From NCBI GenBank assembly GCA_016926135.1, contig JAFGPH010000610.1, positions 1 to 8,742 on the forward strand: a DNA stretch of 8,742 bases. The letters run 5' to 3'. The notes under the pieces were generated by a model. It was not told where the DNA came from. It searched no databases and saw only the letters and a list, made by a program, of their open reading frames with translations. The DNA comes from Deltaproteobacteria bacterium (GTDB lineage Bacteria; Desulfobacterota; DSM-4660; Desulfatiglandales; HGW-15). The position numbers and the translations under genes are program-made. The stretch's first letter is position 1. Each line of letters opens with the position of its first letter. Shown here one piece after another: positions 1 to 5,475 of this stretch.

Positions 1-35
1 CCGAATCTGGATAATGGAGGGGCAGGACGCGAACC

Positions 36-1070
36 ATGGAATTCCGAATGGAAAAGAAGAGGGTCTTCACCACCCTTGCCCTGACCGGGGTGTTCAACAC
101 CATCATTGCCCTCTTCCTCACCTACCTGGGTTTCGGCGGCGGGTTGGGGATCAACTTCATCTTCTCCCAGGCCATCGGACTTTGCATGTGCGCCTTCATC
201 CTGGCCGGTCATCGCCTGGTGAAGGGACCGTCCATTGCGGCTCACCTTGTGCTGTTCCTGATCACCATGCCTGCCGGGGCCGCGGTGGGAACCTTGATCG
301 GGGCCTGGATCTCAGGGCTCTCCCTCTCCAAGGTGCTGGATTCGGGACCGGCGTCATTCATTCAGCTGCTTCTCATCGGGGTTCTTTTCGGGACCATGAT
401 CACCTATTTCTTCTTCTCCAGGGAGAGGATCTCGCAGACGGATGCGCAGCTCCAGGAAGAGCAGATCAGGCGCCTCACCCTGGAAAAGAAGACCCTGGAA
501 ACCCATTTGAGGCTCCTTCAAGCCCAGATCGAACCTCACTTTCTTTTCAATACCCTGTCGAACGTCCTGAGCCTTCTGGAGTCCGATCCGCCCGCCGGAA
601 GGAAGATGCTTGTGGACCTCACCGGGTATCTGAGGGCATCGCTCTCGAGGAGCAGGAGCGAAACGACCACCCTGGGGCAGGAAATGGATCTGATCCGGGT
701 CTATCTTGACATCCAGCGGGTTCGCATGGGGGACAGGCTGCGGTACACCCTCACGGTCCCGGAAACCATCAGGTCCCTGCCCTTTCCTCCCATGCTGGTT
801 CAACCCCTGGTGGAGAACGCGGTCAAACACGGCCTGGAACCCAGGATCGAGGGCGGGGAGATTCTGGTCAAGGCCGAGGAGGCCGGCGACTGCTACCGGC
901 TCGTGGTTGCGGATACGGGCATGGGGTTGCAGGAAGAGGGGGCCGGAGGCATCGGGCTTGCGAATGTGAGGGGACGCCTGGAGGCCCTGTTTCAGGGAAG
1001 GGCCAGGCTGATGCTCCAGGACAACCGGCCGTGCGGGCTGAAGGTGACCATGGAGATCCCCCATGGATGA
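36..1070 (+). CDS. LytS/YehU/AlgZ-type membrane sensor histidine kinase
   Basis: Sensor kinase of 344 residues that should autophosphorylate on a histidine and pass the phosphate to the regulator encoded next. Four hydrophobic segments are visible at about residues 11-33, 38-58, 68-95 and 106-127, then a charged, probably coiled-coil helix (128-165). The His_kinase (PF06580) signature PHFLFN lies at 167-172 with His168 as phosphoacceptor. The ATPase domain has an N-box around VENAVKHG (Asn261), a G1 box DTGMGL (293-298) and a G2 box GGIGLANVRGRL (304-315), so all catalytic boxes are intact. The sensor part is only the membrane helices, with no GAF, PAS or large periplasmic domain, so the ligand cannot be guessed. 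The ATG at 36 has GGAGGGG 13 bases upstream; an in-frame ATG at 48 is possible but further from it. The gene overlaps the regulator by 8 bp. The family is clear; the signal is unknown. Confidence 0.95.
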   Translation: MEFRMEKKRVFTTLALTGVFNTIIALFLTYLGFGGGLGINFIFSQAIGLCMCAFILAGHRLVKGPSIAAHLVLFLITMPAGAAVGTLIGAWISGLSLSKVLDSGPASFIQLLLIGVLFGTMITYFFFSRERISQTDAQLQEEQIRRLTLEKKTLETHLRLLQAQIEPHFLFNTLSNVLSLLESDPPAGRKMLVDLTGYLRASLSRSRSETTTLGQEMDLIRVYLDIQRVRMGDRLRYTLTVPETIRSLPFPPMLVQPLVENAVKHGLEPRIEGGEILVKAEEAGDCYRLVVADTGMGLQEEGAGGIGLANVRGRLEALFQGRARLMLQDNRPCGLKVTMEIPHG

Positions 1071-1821
1071 GATCAAGGCCGTGATTGCCGATGACGAGGC
1101 GCCCCTCAGGCGGTTTCTTCGCCGGAGGCTATCCGAGGTCTGGCCGGAACTCGTCATCTGCGGCGAGGCGCAGAACGGCCTGGAGGCCGTGGAACTCATC
1201 GAGCGCCATCGCCCCCACATCGCCTTTCTGGATATCAAGATGCCGGGGCTTTCCGGCATGGAGGTGGCCGGGAAGATCGCAGGCCCCTGCCGGGTCGTTT
1301 TCGTGACCGCTTACGATGAGTACGCGGTGGAGGCCTTCGAGAAGGAGGCCGTGGATTACCTGCTCAAGCCCGTGTCCGGCGAACGGCTCGAGAAGACGGT
1401 GAGGCGGCTGAAGGAGGAGATCTCAGCCGGAGTGGCGGTTCCGGCCGAGACCCTGGAGCGGCTCAGGGACCTCCTCTCCCAGGGGCCGGACTCAGGCCGT
1501 CTGCGGCACATCCGCGTTCAACACGGCGACGGCGTGCGGCTGATCCCCGTGGAGGAGGTGATCTACTTCAAGGCCGAAGACAAGTACACGCGGGTCATCA
1601 CCCGGGAAGGGGAGTCCCTGATCCGGAAGCCGATCCGGGAACTCGGGGAGGAGCTGGATCCGGAGAGGTTCTGGCAGATTCACCGGGGGACCATTGTCAA
1701 TGTCCGCTCCATCCTACGGGTGAGCCGATCCCTCACCGGGACCGGGGTCTTGAAGCTGAAGGATCGGGCAGAGACCCTGAAGGTGAGCCAGGGTTACATG
1801 CACCTGTTCCGGCAGATGTAG
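1063..1821 (+). CDS. LytTR-family response regulator
   Basis: Response regulator of 252 residues, cognate partner of the overlapping kinase. The receiver domain (about 1-118) has the acidic pair Asp10/Asp11, phosphoacceptor Asp57 in FLDIKMPG, Thr82 and Lys102 in YLLKP, so it should be phosphorylatable. After a linker (about 120-146) comes a LytTR DNA-binding domain (about 147-250), recognisable from the VEEVIYFKAEDKYTRV stretch and the FWQIHRGTIVNV segment. Family members bind short paired direct repeats as dimers. The start ATG lies inside the kinase's last codons (ATGGATGA), with GGAG seven bases upstream, so the two are translationally coupled. The family is certain. The target genes are unknown: many LytTR regulators act on an adjacent gene, but the next genes here are small and unrecognised. 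Confidence 0.95.
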   Translation: MDEIKAVIADDEAPLRRFLRRRLSEVWPELVICGEAQNGLEAVELIERHRPHIAFLDIKMPGLSGMEVAGKIAGPCRVVFVTAYDEYAVEAFEKEAVDYLLKPVSGERLEKTVRRLKEEISAGVAVPAETLERLRDLLSQGPDSGRLRHIRVQHGDGVRLIPVEEVIYFKAEDKYTRVITREGESLIRKPIRELGEELDPERFWQIHRGTIVNVRSILRVSRSLTGTGVLKLKDRAETLKVSQGYMHLFRQM

Positions 1822-1926
1822 ATGGACCTCCCCGGGTGCCGTGGCTGCAAGGCGTGCCCGCACCACGCGAACCGGAGAAGCCCGGTCGAGCGCCTGCTCA
1901 GACTCCCTGATCTCACGAAAAGGTAA
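1822..1926 (+). CDS. Possible 34-residue CxxCxxC micro-ORF after the LytTR stop
   Basis: An ATG follows the TAG of the LytTR gene with no gap and in the same frame, opening 34 codons that end in TAA. The product has Cys6, Cys9 and Cys12 in a CRGCKACPHH context, then a basic, leucine-containing tail. Third codon positions are mostly G or C, as in the neighbouring genes, but the whole stretch is GC-rich, so this is weak evidence. There is no good Shine-Dalgarno sequence, so translation would rely on re-initiation at the TAG/ATG junction or on stop-codon readthrough. It could be a small metal-binding protein, a readthrough extension, or chance. No family is recognised. Confidence 0.25.
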   Translation: MDLPGCRGCKACPHHANRRSPVERLLRLPDLTKR

Positions 1927-1992
1927 CACGCGCCTCACATCCCCCGAACTTGCCTGGCGTTTCATGCCTTCCATGCTCTTTCCTTTCCTATT

Positions 1993-2021
1993 CCCCCGGT
2001 CTTCCCGGTACAGGCCGGGGG
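1993..2021 (+). other. Strong GC hairpin between operon and next gene
   Basis: CCCCCGGTCT (1993-2002) pairs with AGGCCGGGGG (2012-2021) over 10 bp with one G-U, around a 9-base loop. No T-run follows on either strand, so it is not a canonical intrinsic terminator. It could stall polymerase or protect an mRNA end after the sensor-regulator operon. Confidence 0.45.
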
Positions 2022-2054
2022 ACCCATTCCTTCCGAAATGGAGCTGGACCGCGA

Positions 2055-2339
2055 ATGCACACGAAGGATGAAATCAGAAGCAACTTCCAGGGCAGGTTCG
2101 CAGAGGTAGATCCTGTCCAGACCCAAACCATTTTCATCTCCAAGACCCTCACCGTGAAGGAACAGATCGCAGAGGTGATCCGCGTGCTTGGCGTGTGGCT
2201 GCGGGGGCTGGAGGTGCCGCTTGACCCGGAGAAAGAAGGGCTGTTCCTCACTGAATACCGGGAAAAAGGAAAGTCGCTTCTTTGCCGTTACGAAATCTTC
2301 GAGAAATATCCCAACCGGTATGAGCGATCTGACTCTTGA
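2055..2339 (+). CDS. Hypothetical protein, 94 residues
   Basis: Unrecognised soluble protein of 94 residues beginning MHTKDEIRSNF. It has no signal peptide or membrane segment. It is mixed charged and helical in appearance, with a central amphipathic stretch (KEQIAEVIRVLGVWLRGLEV) and a C-terminal half rich in Lys, Glu and Tyr. The ATG at 2055 is preferred because GGAG lies 12 bases upstream and codon use looks coding from there; an open frame continues upstream to about 1950 but reads as proline- and serine-rich noise. The end overlaps the next small gene by 20 bp in another frame. The two might be separate coupled genes or one gene split by a frameshift. Confidence 0.6.
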   Translation: MHTKDEIRSNFQGRFAEVDPVQTQTIFISKTLTVKEQIAEVIRVLGVWLRGLEVPLDPEKEGLFLTEYREKGKSLLCRYEIFEKYPNRYERSDS

Positions 2340-2508
2340 GGAATTCGGAACCCTGGCCCCAGGGAAAGAACTCGCAGGCCTTCTGCGCGAGGAGGCGAGG
2401 ATAATGTGGGGGGAAACGGATAGCATTGAAGAGACCTGTGAAGAGGCGCGACGGGTCCTCCCTCATCCGAATCTCCTCACGTGGTTTCTGAGACACCTGA
2501 TGCCTTGA
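2320..2508 (+). CDS. Hypothetical protein, 62 residues, overlapping its neighbour
   Basis: A 62-residue acidic protein starting MSDLTLEEFGTLAPGKE and ending in a hydrophobic tail (LLTWFLRHLMP). Codon use looks coding (many GAG, CTC and GGC codons). The ATG lies inside the last 20 bases of the preceding gene and has no clear Shine-Dalgarno sequence, so translation would depend on coupling. Alternatively this is the out-of-frame C-terminal half of the preceding gene, displaced by a frameshift. No domain is recognised. Confidence 0.45.
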   Translation: MSDLTLEEFGTLAPGKELAGLLREEARIMWGETDSIEETCEEARRVLPHPNLLTWFLRHLMP

Positions 2509-2587
2509 TTTCAGGGGTTCAGGTCCACTGAATTGCACAACTTCGTGACGTTCTCCTTCCTCCCCCGATCCGCCGTGGCACATGATA

Positions 2588-2616
2588 TTGACTTTTGTTT
2601 GATGCAGGGGCATATT
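2588..2616 (+). promoter_or_regulatory. Putative sigma70 promoter
   Basis: TTGACT (2588-2593) as a -35 element and CATATT (2611-2616) as a -10 element, with the ideal 17-base spacer, in an unusually T-rich patch of a GC-rich region. A transcript would begin near 2623, about 25 bases before the ATG at 2648. This is by sequence resemblance only. Confidence 0.45.
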
Positions 2617-2647
2617 TGTAGAGAAATCGCCCCCTCGGAAAGAACCC

Positions 2648-2935
2648 ATGTCGGACATTAGCTTCTCACTCTACGACCGTGCAGGCCGGTCCCTTGAGGT
2701 CAACATTTACGGGGAGGCGGCCAGGAACGGCGACACGGTCATGATCATCGGCGAAGCCAAGAGCCAGCTTTCCAGAAAGGGTGTGGACGAATTCCTGAGA
2801 AAACGGGTCAAGTGCTTCGAAGAGTCCTTTCCCAAGATCCTTCCGGTACTCATCACCTACATGACCACCTCTGCGGATGTGGAAGAATACGCAAAGGAAA
2901 AGGGCATCGCCCTCTACTTCTCCTTCGATTTGTGA
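2648..2935 (+). CDS. Stand-alone PD-(D/E)XK nuclease-like domain, 95 residues
   Basis: Short protein resembling the C-terminal domain of DUF3782-like PD-(D/E)XK proteins, which are normally about 200-300 residues with an N-terminal coiled coil. Visible features are a YDRAGRSLEVNIYGEA strand pair, the core VMIIGEAKSQL with Glu36-x-Lys38 matching the (D/E)xK motif, a helix KGVDEFLRKRVKCFEE, and a late strand plus helix (VLITYMTTSADVEEYAKEKGIALYFSF). The position where many relatives have a metal-binding Asp carries Asn19 (EVN). This may be normal for a subfamily or may mean loss of activity. The start ATG has GGAAAG 5 bases upstream, and an in-frame stop at 2600 blocks a longer form. It is either a truncated remnant or a minimal domain expressed from its own promoter. 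The fold assignment is fairly likely; the function is not known. Confidence 0.65.
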   Translation: MSDISFSLYDRAGRSLEVNIYGEAARNGDTVMIIGEAKSQLSRKGVDEFLRKRVKCFEESFPKILPVLITYMTTSADVEEYAKEKGIALYFSFDL

Positions 2936-3083
2936 ATCCCTCGCTCCACTTCCCACCTTGACCCCTCCCCTTAGCGCACGGGGCCATAATTGCGGTTACG
3001 TATTTCAAACATCAGGCCAAGGTCCAGAAGAAAGTTCACCACCCGCTTCGCTAGAGGCACAGAGGGCACAGAGAAGTCATTTC

Positions 3084-3117
3084 TTTTCCCCGATCGGGAG
3101 GTGCCGATCGGGGAAAA
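3084..3117. repeat. Left internal hairpin of the MITE-like element
   Basis: TTTTCCCCGATCGG (3084-3097) is a perfect 14-bp inverted match to CCGATCGGGGAAAA (3104-3117) around a 6-base loop, GAGGTG. With T-runs on one side of each strand it could also act as a bidirectional terminator. Confidence 0.8.
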
Positions 3118-3246
3118 ACAGCTCGCCTGCGGCGGCCCACCGACTATGTCAAGACCCTTATGCAGCGTGTCACTGGCTCTTGCCAAGTCCTCGAATGTCC
3201 CGATGGAATGGATTCGACATGCATAAGCGCGTCGCTGGGGCTTGCC

Positions 3247-3278
3247 TTCCCTTTGGCGGTATCTCCCGCCAAAGGGAA
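3247..3278. repeat. Right internal hairpin of the MITE-like element
   Basis: TTCCCTTTGGCGG (3247-3259) pairs perfectly over 13 bp with CCGCCAAAGGGAA (3266-3278), with a 6-base loop TATCTC. It mirrors the left hairpin in layout and in its TTCCC/GGGAA ends but differs in stem sequence. Confidence 0.8.
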
Positions 3279-3392
3279 AAAACAATGCCCTCCGCGCCCT
3301 CTGTGCCTCTAGCGAAGCGGGTGGTGAAATCCATTCTTTTCGCAAAAACGGCGAACTAACAGAAAACTCATGAGCCTTTCATCAGCGGCTAA

Positions 3393-3436
3393 CGTGTTCT
3401 CCTCTAAGCTGCTTCAAAACCGAGGAGGAGAACATG
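3393..3436 (+). promoter_or_regulatory. Hairpin sequestering the Shine-Dalgarno and start codon
   Basis: CGTGTTCTCCTCT (3393-3405) can pair with GGAGGAGAACATG (3424-3436) as a 13-bp RNA stem with two G-U pairs and an 18-base loop. The 3' strand contains most of the GAGGAGGAG ribosome-binding site and the whole ATG of the 3434 gene. The core GTTCTCCTC/GAGGAGAAC is nine perfect base pairs. Folding would hide the start site, so opening by heat, a protein or another RNA could control translation. The pairing is seen in the sequence; the regulatory role is inference. Confidence 0.6.
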
Positions 3437-4369
3437 ACCCCCCTTATTCATGTTGTCATCGTATGCGTCATATTCCTGTCCTTTACCGGGACTGCCTCTG
3501 CGGCCCTCTCTCCAAACCCCGGCTATGAACTGGTTTTCAAGGCCGGCCTTGTGAGTGCGAAGGCAGTGCAGGCCCCTGCAATGGGGATTTTGGAGAAGCT
3601 GGCTAGATACGTCGGCATGGAGATCATCATATTCGGCGCACCCCCCACCGGCCCTGTCAGCATCGACATCCAGAAGGAGTCCCCCGAGCGGGTGCTCAGA
3701 ATCCTCTTGAGGGGTGTCAATTACGCGGTGGTGCACAACCCCGCATCGAGGGAGCATGGGGTCAGGATCGTCCAGACCGAGACAACGCCCGCTAAGGAGG
3801 CCGGTTCCCAAAAGGCGACCGAAAACAGCGCCCCTTCCCCCGGAAGCACCCGGGCAAGGGTCCCCGGATCCATGCAGAAGTCTCTGGCAGAGCGGCCAGG
3901 GACCTCCTCTTCCGTAGCCTCATCGCCGGTGTCTATTTCCGGCATGGACCCTTCCTCGGCCTACACCTTGTCAGGAAGCCCTGTTGCCTCAGGGGGGAAT
4001 GGGAGCACCCAGGCCCAGGCGCAGCAAGCCGGCCAGACAGGGAATGCAGGCGGCGCCTCTTCTGCATCGAGCGCTGCGGCCCCACAGGGCGCGGCGGGCG
4101 CTCAGGCGGCAGGTGAACAGGCCACGGCCAATGCTCAAGCCGTGGGGGTTCAGGCTGCGAGCGAGCCGCCCGGGGCCGCTCGAAAGATCTACACCCCGGT
4201 GGAGAGGCTCCAGAAGATCATATCCGGGTATGAACAGCGGATCAGCAGCGGTGAGTCGGATCGCCAGTACCAATTGGCCGTAAATCTCATGGGGCCGGAA
4301 CATGTGATTCACGACAGTGAGAGACTTGTCTTCTTTCAGGATGCGCTGAAGAGGCATCAGGGGGATTAG
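3434..4369 (+). CDS. Secreted protein with an STN/secretin-N0-like domain
   Basis: Exported protein of 311 residues. Residues 1-23 form a signal peptide ending in ASA. Residues about 33-100 resemble the STN/N0 domain found at the start of secretins and TonB-dependent transducers: a helix (ILEKLARYVGMEIIIFG), a short Pro-Thr-Gly turn, a strand (VSIDIQ), then a helix and strand (PERVLRILLRGVNYAVV). Residues about 115-250 are a low-complexity Ala/Gly/Gln/Ser linker containing AQAQQAGQ- and AAGAQAAGE-like runs. The C-terminal segment 251-311 is charged and probably helical (KIYTPVERLQKIISGYEQRI). No secretin pore or TonB box is visible, so it may be a periplasmic accessory or peptidoglycan- or outer-membrane-associated partner of a secretion or pilus system encoded elsewhere. 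The start is set by GAGGAGGAG just upstream of the ATG at 3434. The signal peptide is clear; the STN match is moderate. Confidence 0.8.
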   Translation: MTPLIHVVIVCVIFLSFTGTASAALSPNPGYELVFKAGLVSAKAVQAPAMGILEKLARYVGMEIIIFGAPPTGPVSIDIQKESPERVLRILLRGVNYAVVHNPASREHGVRIVQTETTPAKEAGSQKATENSAPSPGSTRARVPGSMQKSLAERPGTSSSVASSPVSISGMDPSSAYTLSGSPVASGGNGSTQAQAQQAGQTGNAGGASSASSAAAPQGAAGAQAAGEQATANAQAVGVQAASEPPGAARKIYTPVERLQKIISGYEQRISSGESDRQYQLAVNLMGPEHVIHDSERLVFFQDALKRHQGD

Positions 4370-4380
4370 GGAAAGATTGA

Positions 4381-4522
4381 GATGGGGAAGGGGAGAACCG
4401 GAGAAGCGGCGAGTGGGAGAAACGGGGAGCGAAAGATGAACCGGGGAAGCGGTGAATCGGAGAAACGGAGACTGGATGATGAAACGGGGAACCGGAGAAA
4501 CGGCGAATGGGAGAAACGGGGA
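4381..4522. repeat. Purine-rich degenerate repeat tract (GGAGAAACGG units)
   Basis: The + strand is almost wholly purine, built from variants of GGAGAAACGG, CGGGGAA and GGCGAATGG. The longest clear pair is a 29-base unit at 4400-4428 and 4494-4522 that differs at two positions. Reading frames across it on either strand are biased artefacts (serine/proline/phenylalanine-rich on minus). The strand asymmetry and G-runs could favour unusual DNA structure. Units of this style recur in intergenic DNA of some environmental bacteria; that is recollection, not a search. Confidence 0.7.
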
Positions 4523-4839
4523 CAATGGCAGACTTGCGGATTCCTGCCGTTCAAACTTGAGGAATCGAGTGTCGGCCGATAGGTGACAGCAAGCCAGGTC
4601 AATTACATAACCCACCGAAAGACTGATAGAAAGTCGATCTAACCGATTTTTCATTTGACACGCACAATCCATTAATGAACCGAGGGGAAATTGGGCAGAA
4701 CATCAGGAATGGCGGATTTCGGCTTGCAGATTGCGGAATGGCTGTTGAACAGCAAGAGGGAAACCCCCTGACCGAGGTGGACCTCTCGCGGAACTAGATC
4801 TCAACTTGCCAACTTCAAATATCATCCTGGAACGGTGTC
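4523..4839. other. Non-coding spacer with clustered small palindromes
   Basis: No gene is seen on either strand. The stretch contains GCTGTTGAACAGC (4741-4753), a 6-bp inverted repeat with a one-base centre, then GAGGG-aaa-CCCCC-like pairing and GAGGT-gg-ACCTC (4774-4785), all within 45 bp and about 55-100 bases ahead of the 65-codon gene. A TTGACA at about 4654 lacks a convincing -10 partner. Around 4710-4738 there is a GCGGATTT/GATTGCGGAATGG repeat-like stretch. Confidence 0.5.
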
Positions 4840-5037
4840 ATGAGAGTTGAAAAAATCTTCAGGGAAGAGAACGGCGCAGTGGGTTTGCAACCAAATCAAG
4901 TCGTGGAGAAGTTGTGGCGCCTCACCGAGATCCTCAAAAGTCTGGCGGATGACAAGTTCACGGGCTACATCAAGGTGAACTACAGCCAGGGGGCGATTGG
5001 AAGGGTGGAGAAGTTTGAGGAGATACTGAAGAAGTAG
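4840..5037 (+). CDS. Small protein, 65 residues, weakly YezD/DUF2292-like
   Basis: Basic cytosolic protein of 65 residues with no signal or membrane segment. It has an N-terminal variable part, a helix (about 20-37, QVVEKLWRLTEILKSLAD), then a beta-hairpin-like segment (FTGYIKVNYSQGAIGRVEKFEEI, about 40-62). The helix-strand-strand order and the closing G-x-V-E-K-x-E pattern recall the YezD/DUF2292 family of small proteins (strand, glycine turn, hydrophobic-E-K), but the match is weak and from memory. The ATG at 4840 has GGAACGG about 5 bases upstream. It stands alone, with no operon partner; the nearest downstream terminator is at 5412. Function unknown. Confidence 0.65.
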   Translation: MRVEKIFREENGAVGLQPNQVVEKLWRLTEILKSLADDKFTGYIKVNYSQGAIGRVEKFEEILKK

Positions 5038-5411
5038 GTCGGGGGGTCCAGGGTCCTGGGTCCAGCGTCAAGTAAACGTACACGCTACACGGACACGATT
5101 CACGGTTACAGGGTCCAAGGTGCAAGGGTTGGAAGAAGGATGAAGAAGAATGAGGAAGAATAGAGTAGACAGAAGACAGAATGAAAGCCTCTGGCTGTCC
5201 ATCAAGAAGGGGAATCTAACGGACACGATTCACGGACACGGACGCGTTTTCACTGACTTCTCATTTCCACCTAATACGCACCAAATGAAGGAGGTGTAGA
5301 AAATAGCCATACAATCGGTCGAGGGTTTGAGTCACAGATTCCTACGCACTATGAACCACCGACCACGGACTAAACGGGTCCTTTGCTGACCTGAAAACCA
5401 TCAGGCCCCAG
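5038..5411. other. Spacer with 17-bp direct repeats and orphan Shine-Dalgarno
   Basis: No gene is convincingly seen. ACGGACACGATTCACGG occurs identically at 5089-5105 and 5219-5235, with further partial GGACACGG copies between 5230 and 5245. GGGTCCAGG/GGGTCCTGG units repeat near 5045-5064, and a purine-rich patch of GAAGAATGAG and ACAGAAGACAG units fills 5135-5185. AAGGAGGTG at 5288-5296 is a near-perfect ribosome-binding site, but the following GTG runs straight into TAG and no other normal start codon lies within reach. Confidence 0.5.
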
Positions 5412-5473
5412 AAAGCCCGGATCGAGAACAGGCACGGAACAGACGTGCGTCTCGGTTCGGGCTTTTTGCTTTT
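5280..5473 (+). ncRNA. Candidate small RNA or leader ending in the 5412 terminator
   Basis: A very strong intrinsic terminator at 5412-5473 has no coding gene immediately before it; the last stop codon on this strand is 374 bases upstream. A short transcript ending there is therefore possible. A weak promoter-like pair, TTCACT (5249-5254) and TAATAC (5272-5277) with 17-base spacing, lies about 140 bases ahead. The 5' end is a guess. The alternative is that this is simply the far 3' end of the 65-codon gene's mRNA. Confidence 0.3.
5412..5473 (+). terminator. Long-stem intrinsic terminator
   Basis: AAAGCCCGGATCGAGA (5412-5427) pairs with TCTCGGTTCGGGCTTT (5450-5465) over 16 bp, including two G-U pairs. 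It is capped by a second 5-bp stem, GCACG (5432-5436) / CGTGC (5444-5448), with a 7-base loop, and followed by T-rich DNA (TTTTTGCTTTT). It is oriented for the + strand; the opposite strand lacks a T-run. Confidence 0.85.
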
Positions 5474-5475
5474 AA

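Larger units (their letters stand above)
3035..3328. mobile_element. MITE-like palindromic element with 33-bp terminal inverted repeats
   Basis: The outer arms 3035-3067 and 3296-3328 are perfect inverted copies over 33 bp (TTCACCACCCGCTTCGCTAG and on), and homology continues imperfectly inward. Just inside each arm sits a strong hairpin, 3084-3117 on the left and 3247-3278 on the right, both shaped TTCCC...GGGAA. The centre has a 6-bp stem (TCGAAT 3191-3196 / ATTCGA 3212-3217), an inverted pair CTTATGCA/TGCATAAG (3157-3164 / 3220-3227), and a direct repeat matching 17 of 21 positions (3164-3184 / 3226-3246). No transposase is encoded, and reading frames on both strands are by-products of the symmetry. 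No clear target-site duplication flanks it. The arm resembles the GGCACAGAG-type intergenic repeats common in many bacterial genomes, which is recollection and not a search. Confidence 0.65.

Noticed and set aside
354..1259. Long minus-strand open frame opposite the kinase and regulator
   Set aside because: It is a shadow of two strongly supported genes on the + strand; its translation is His/Gln/Pro/Arg-rich and matches nothing.
1993..2021. Intrinsic terminator for the sensor-regulator operon
   Set aside because: The hairpin is strong but no T-run follows on either strand, so it is listed only as a hairpin.
2574..2592. Sigma54-like TGGCAC ... TTGAC
   Set aside because: The spacing is one base too long and the -12 GC is missing; the sigma70 reading of the same area fits better.
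1962..2658. Minus-strand open frames opposite the small-gene cluster
   Set aside because: They overlap in several phases, lack ribosome-binding sites, and are explained by the codon bias of the + strand genes.
2971..3345. Open frames on both strands through the 3035-3328 element
   Set aside because: They arise from the inverted-repeat symmetry; both strands give similar Arg/Ser/Pro-rich peptides.
3989..4672. Minus-strand frame of about 227 codons rich in Ser, Pro, Phe and Leu
   Set aside because: Its 5' half is the purine repeat tract read backwards and its 3' half is opposite the low-complexity linker of a real gene.
4381..5245. CRISPR-like array
   Set aside because: The repeats are degenerate, vary in spacing and length, and lack unique spacers of constant size; no cas gene is present.
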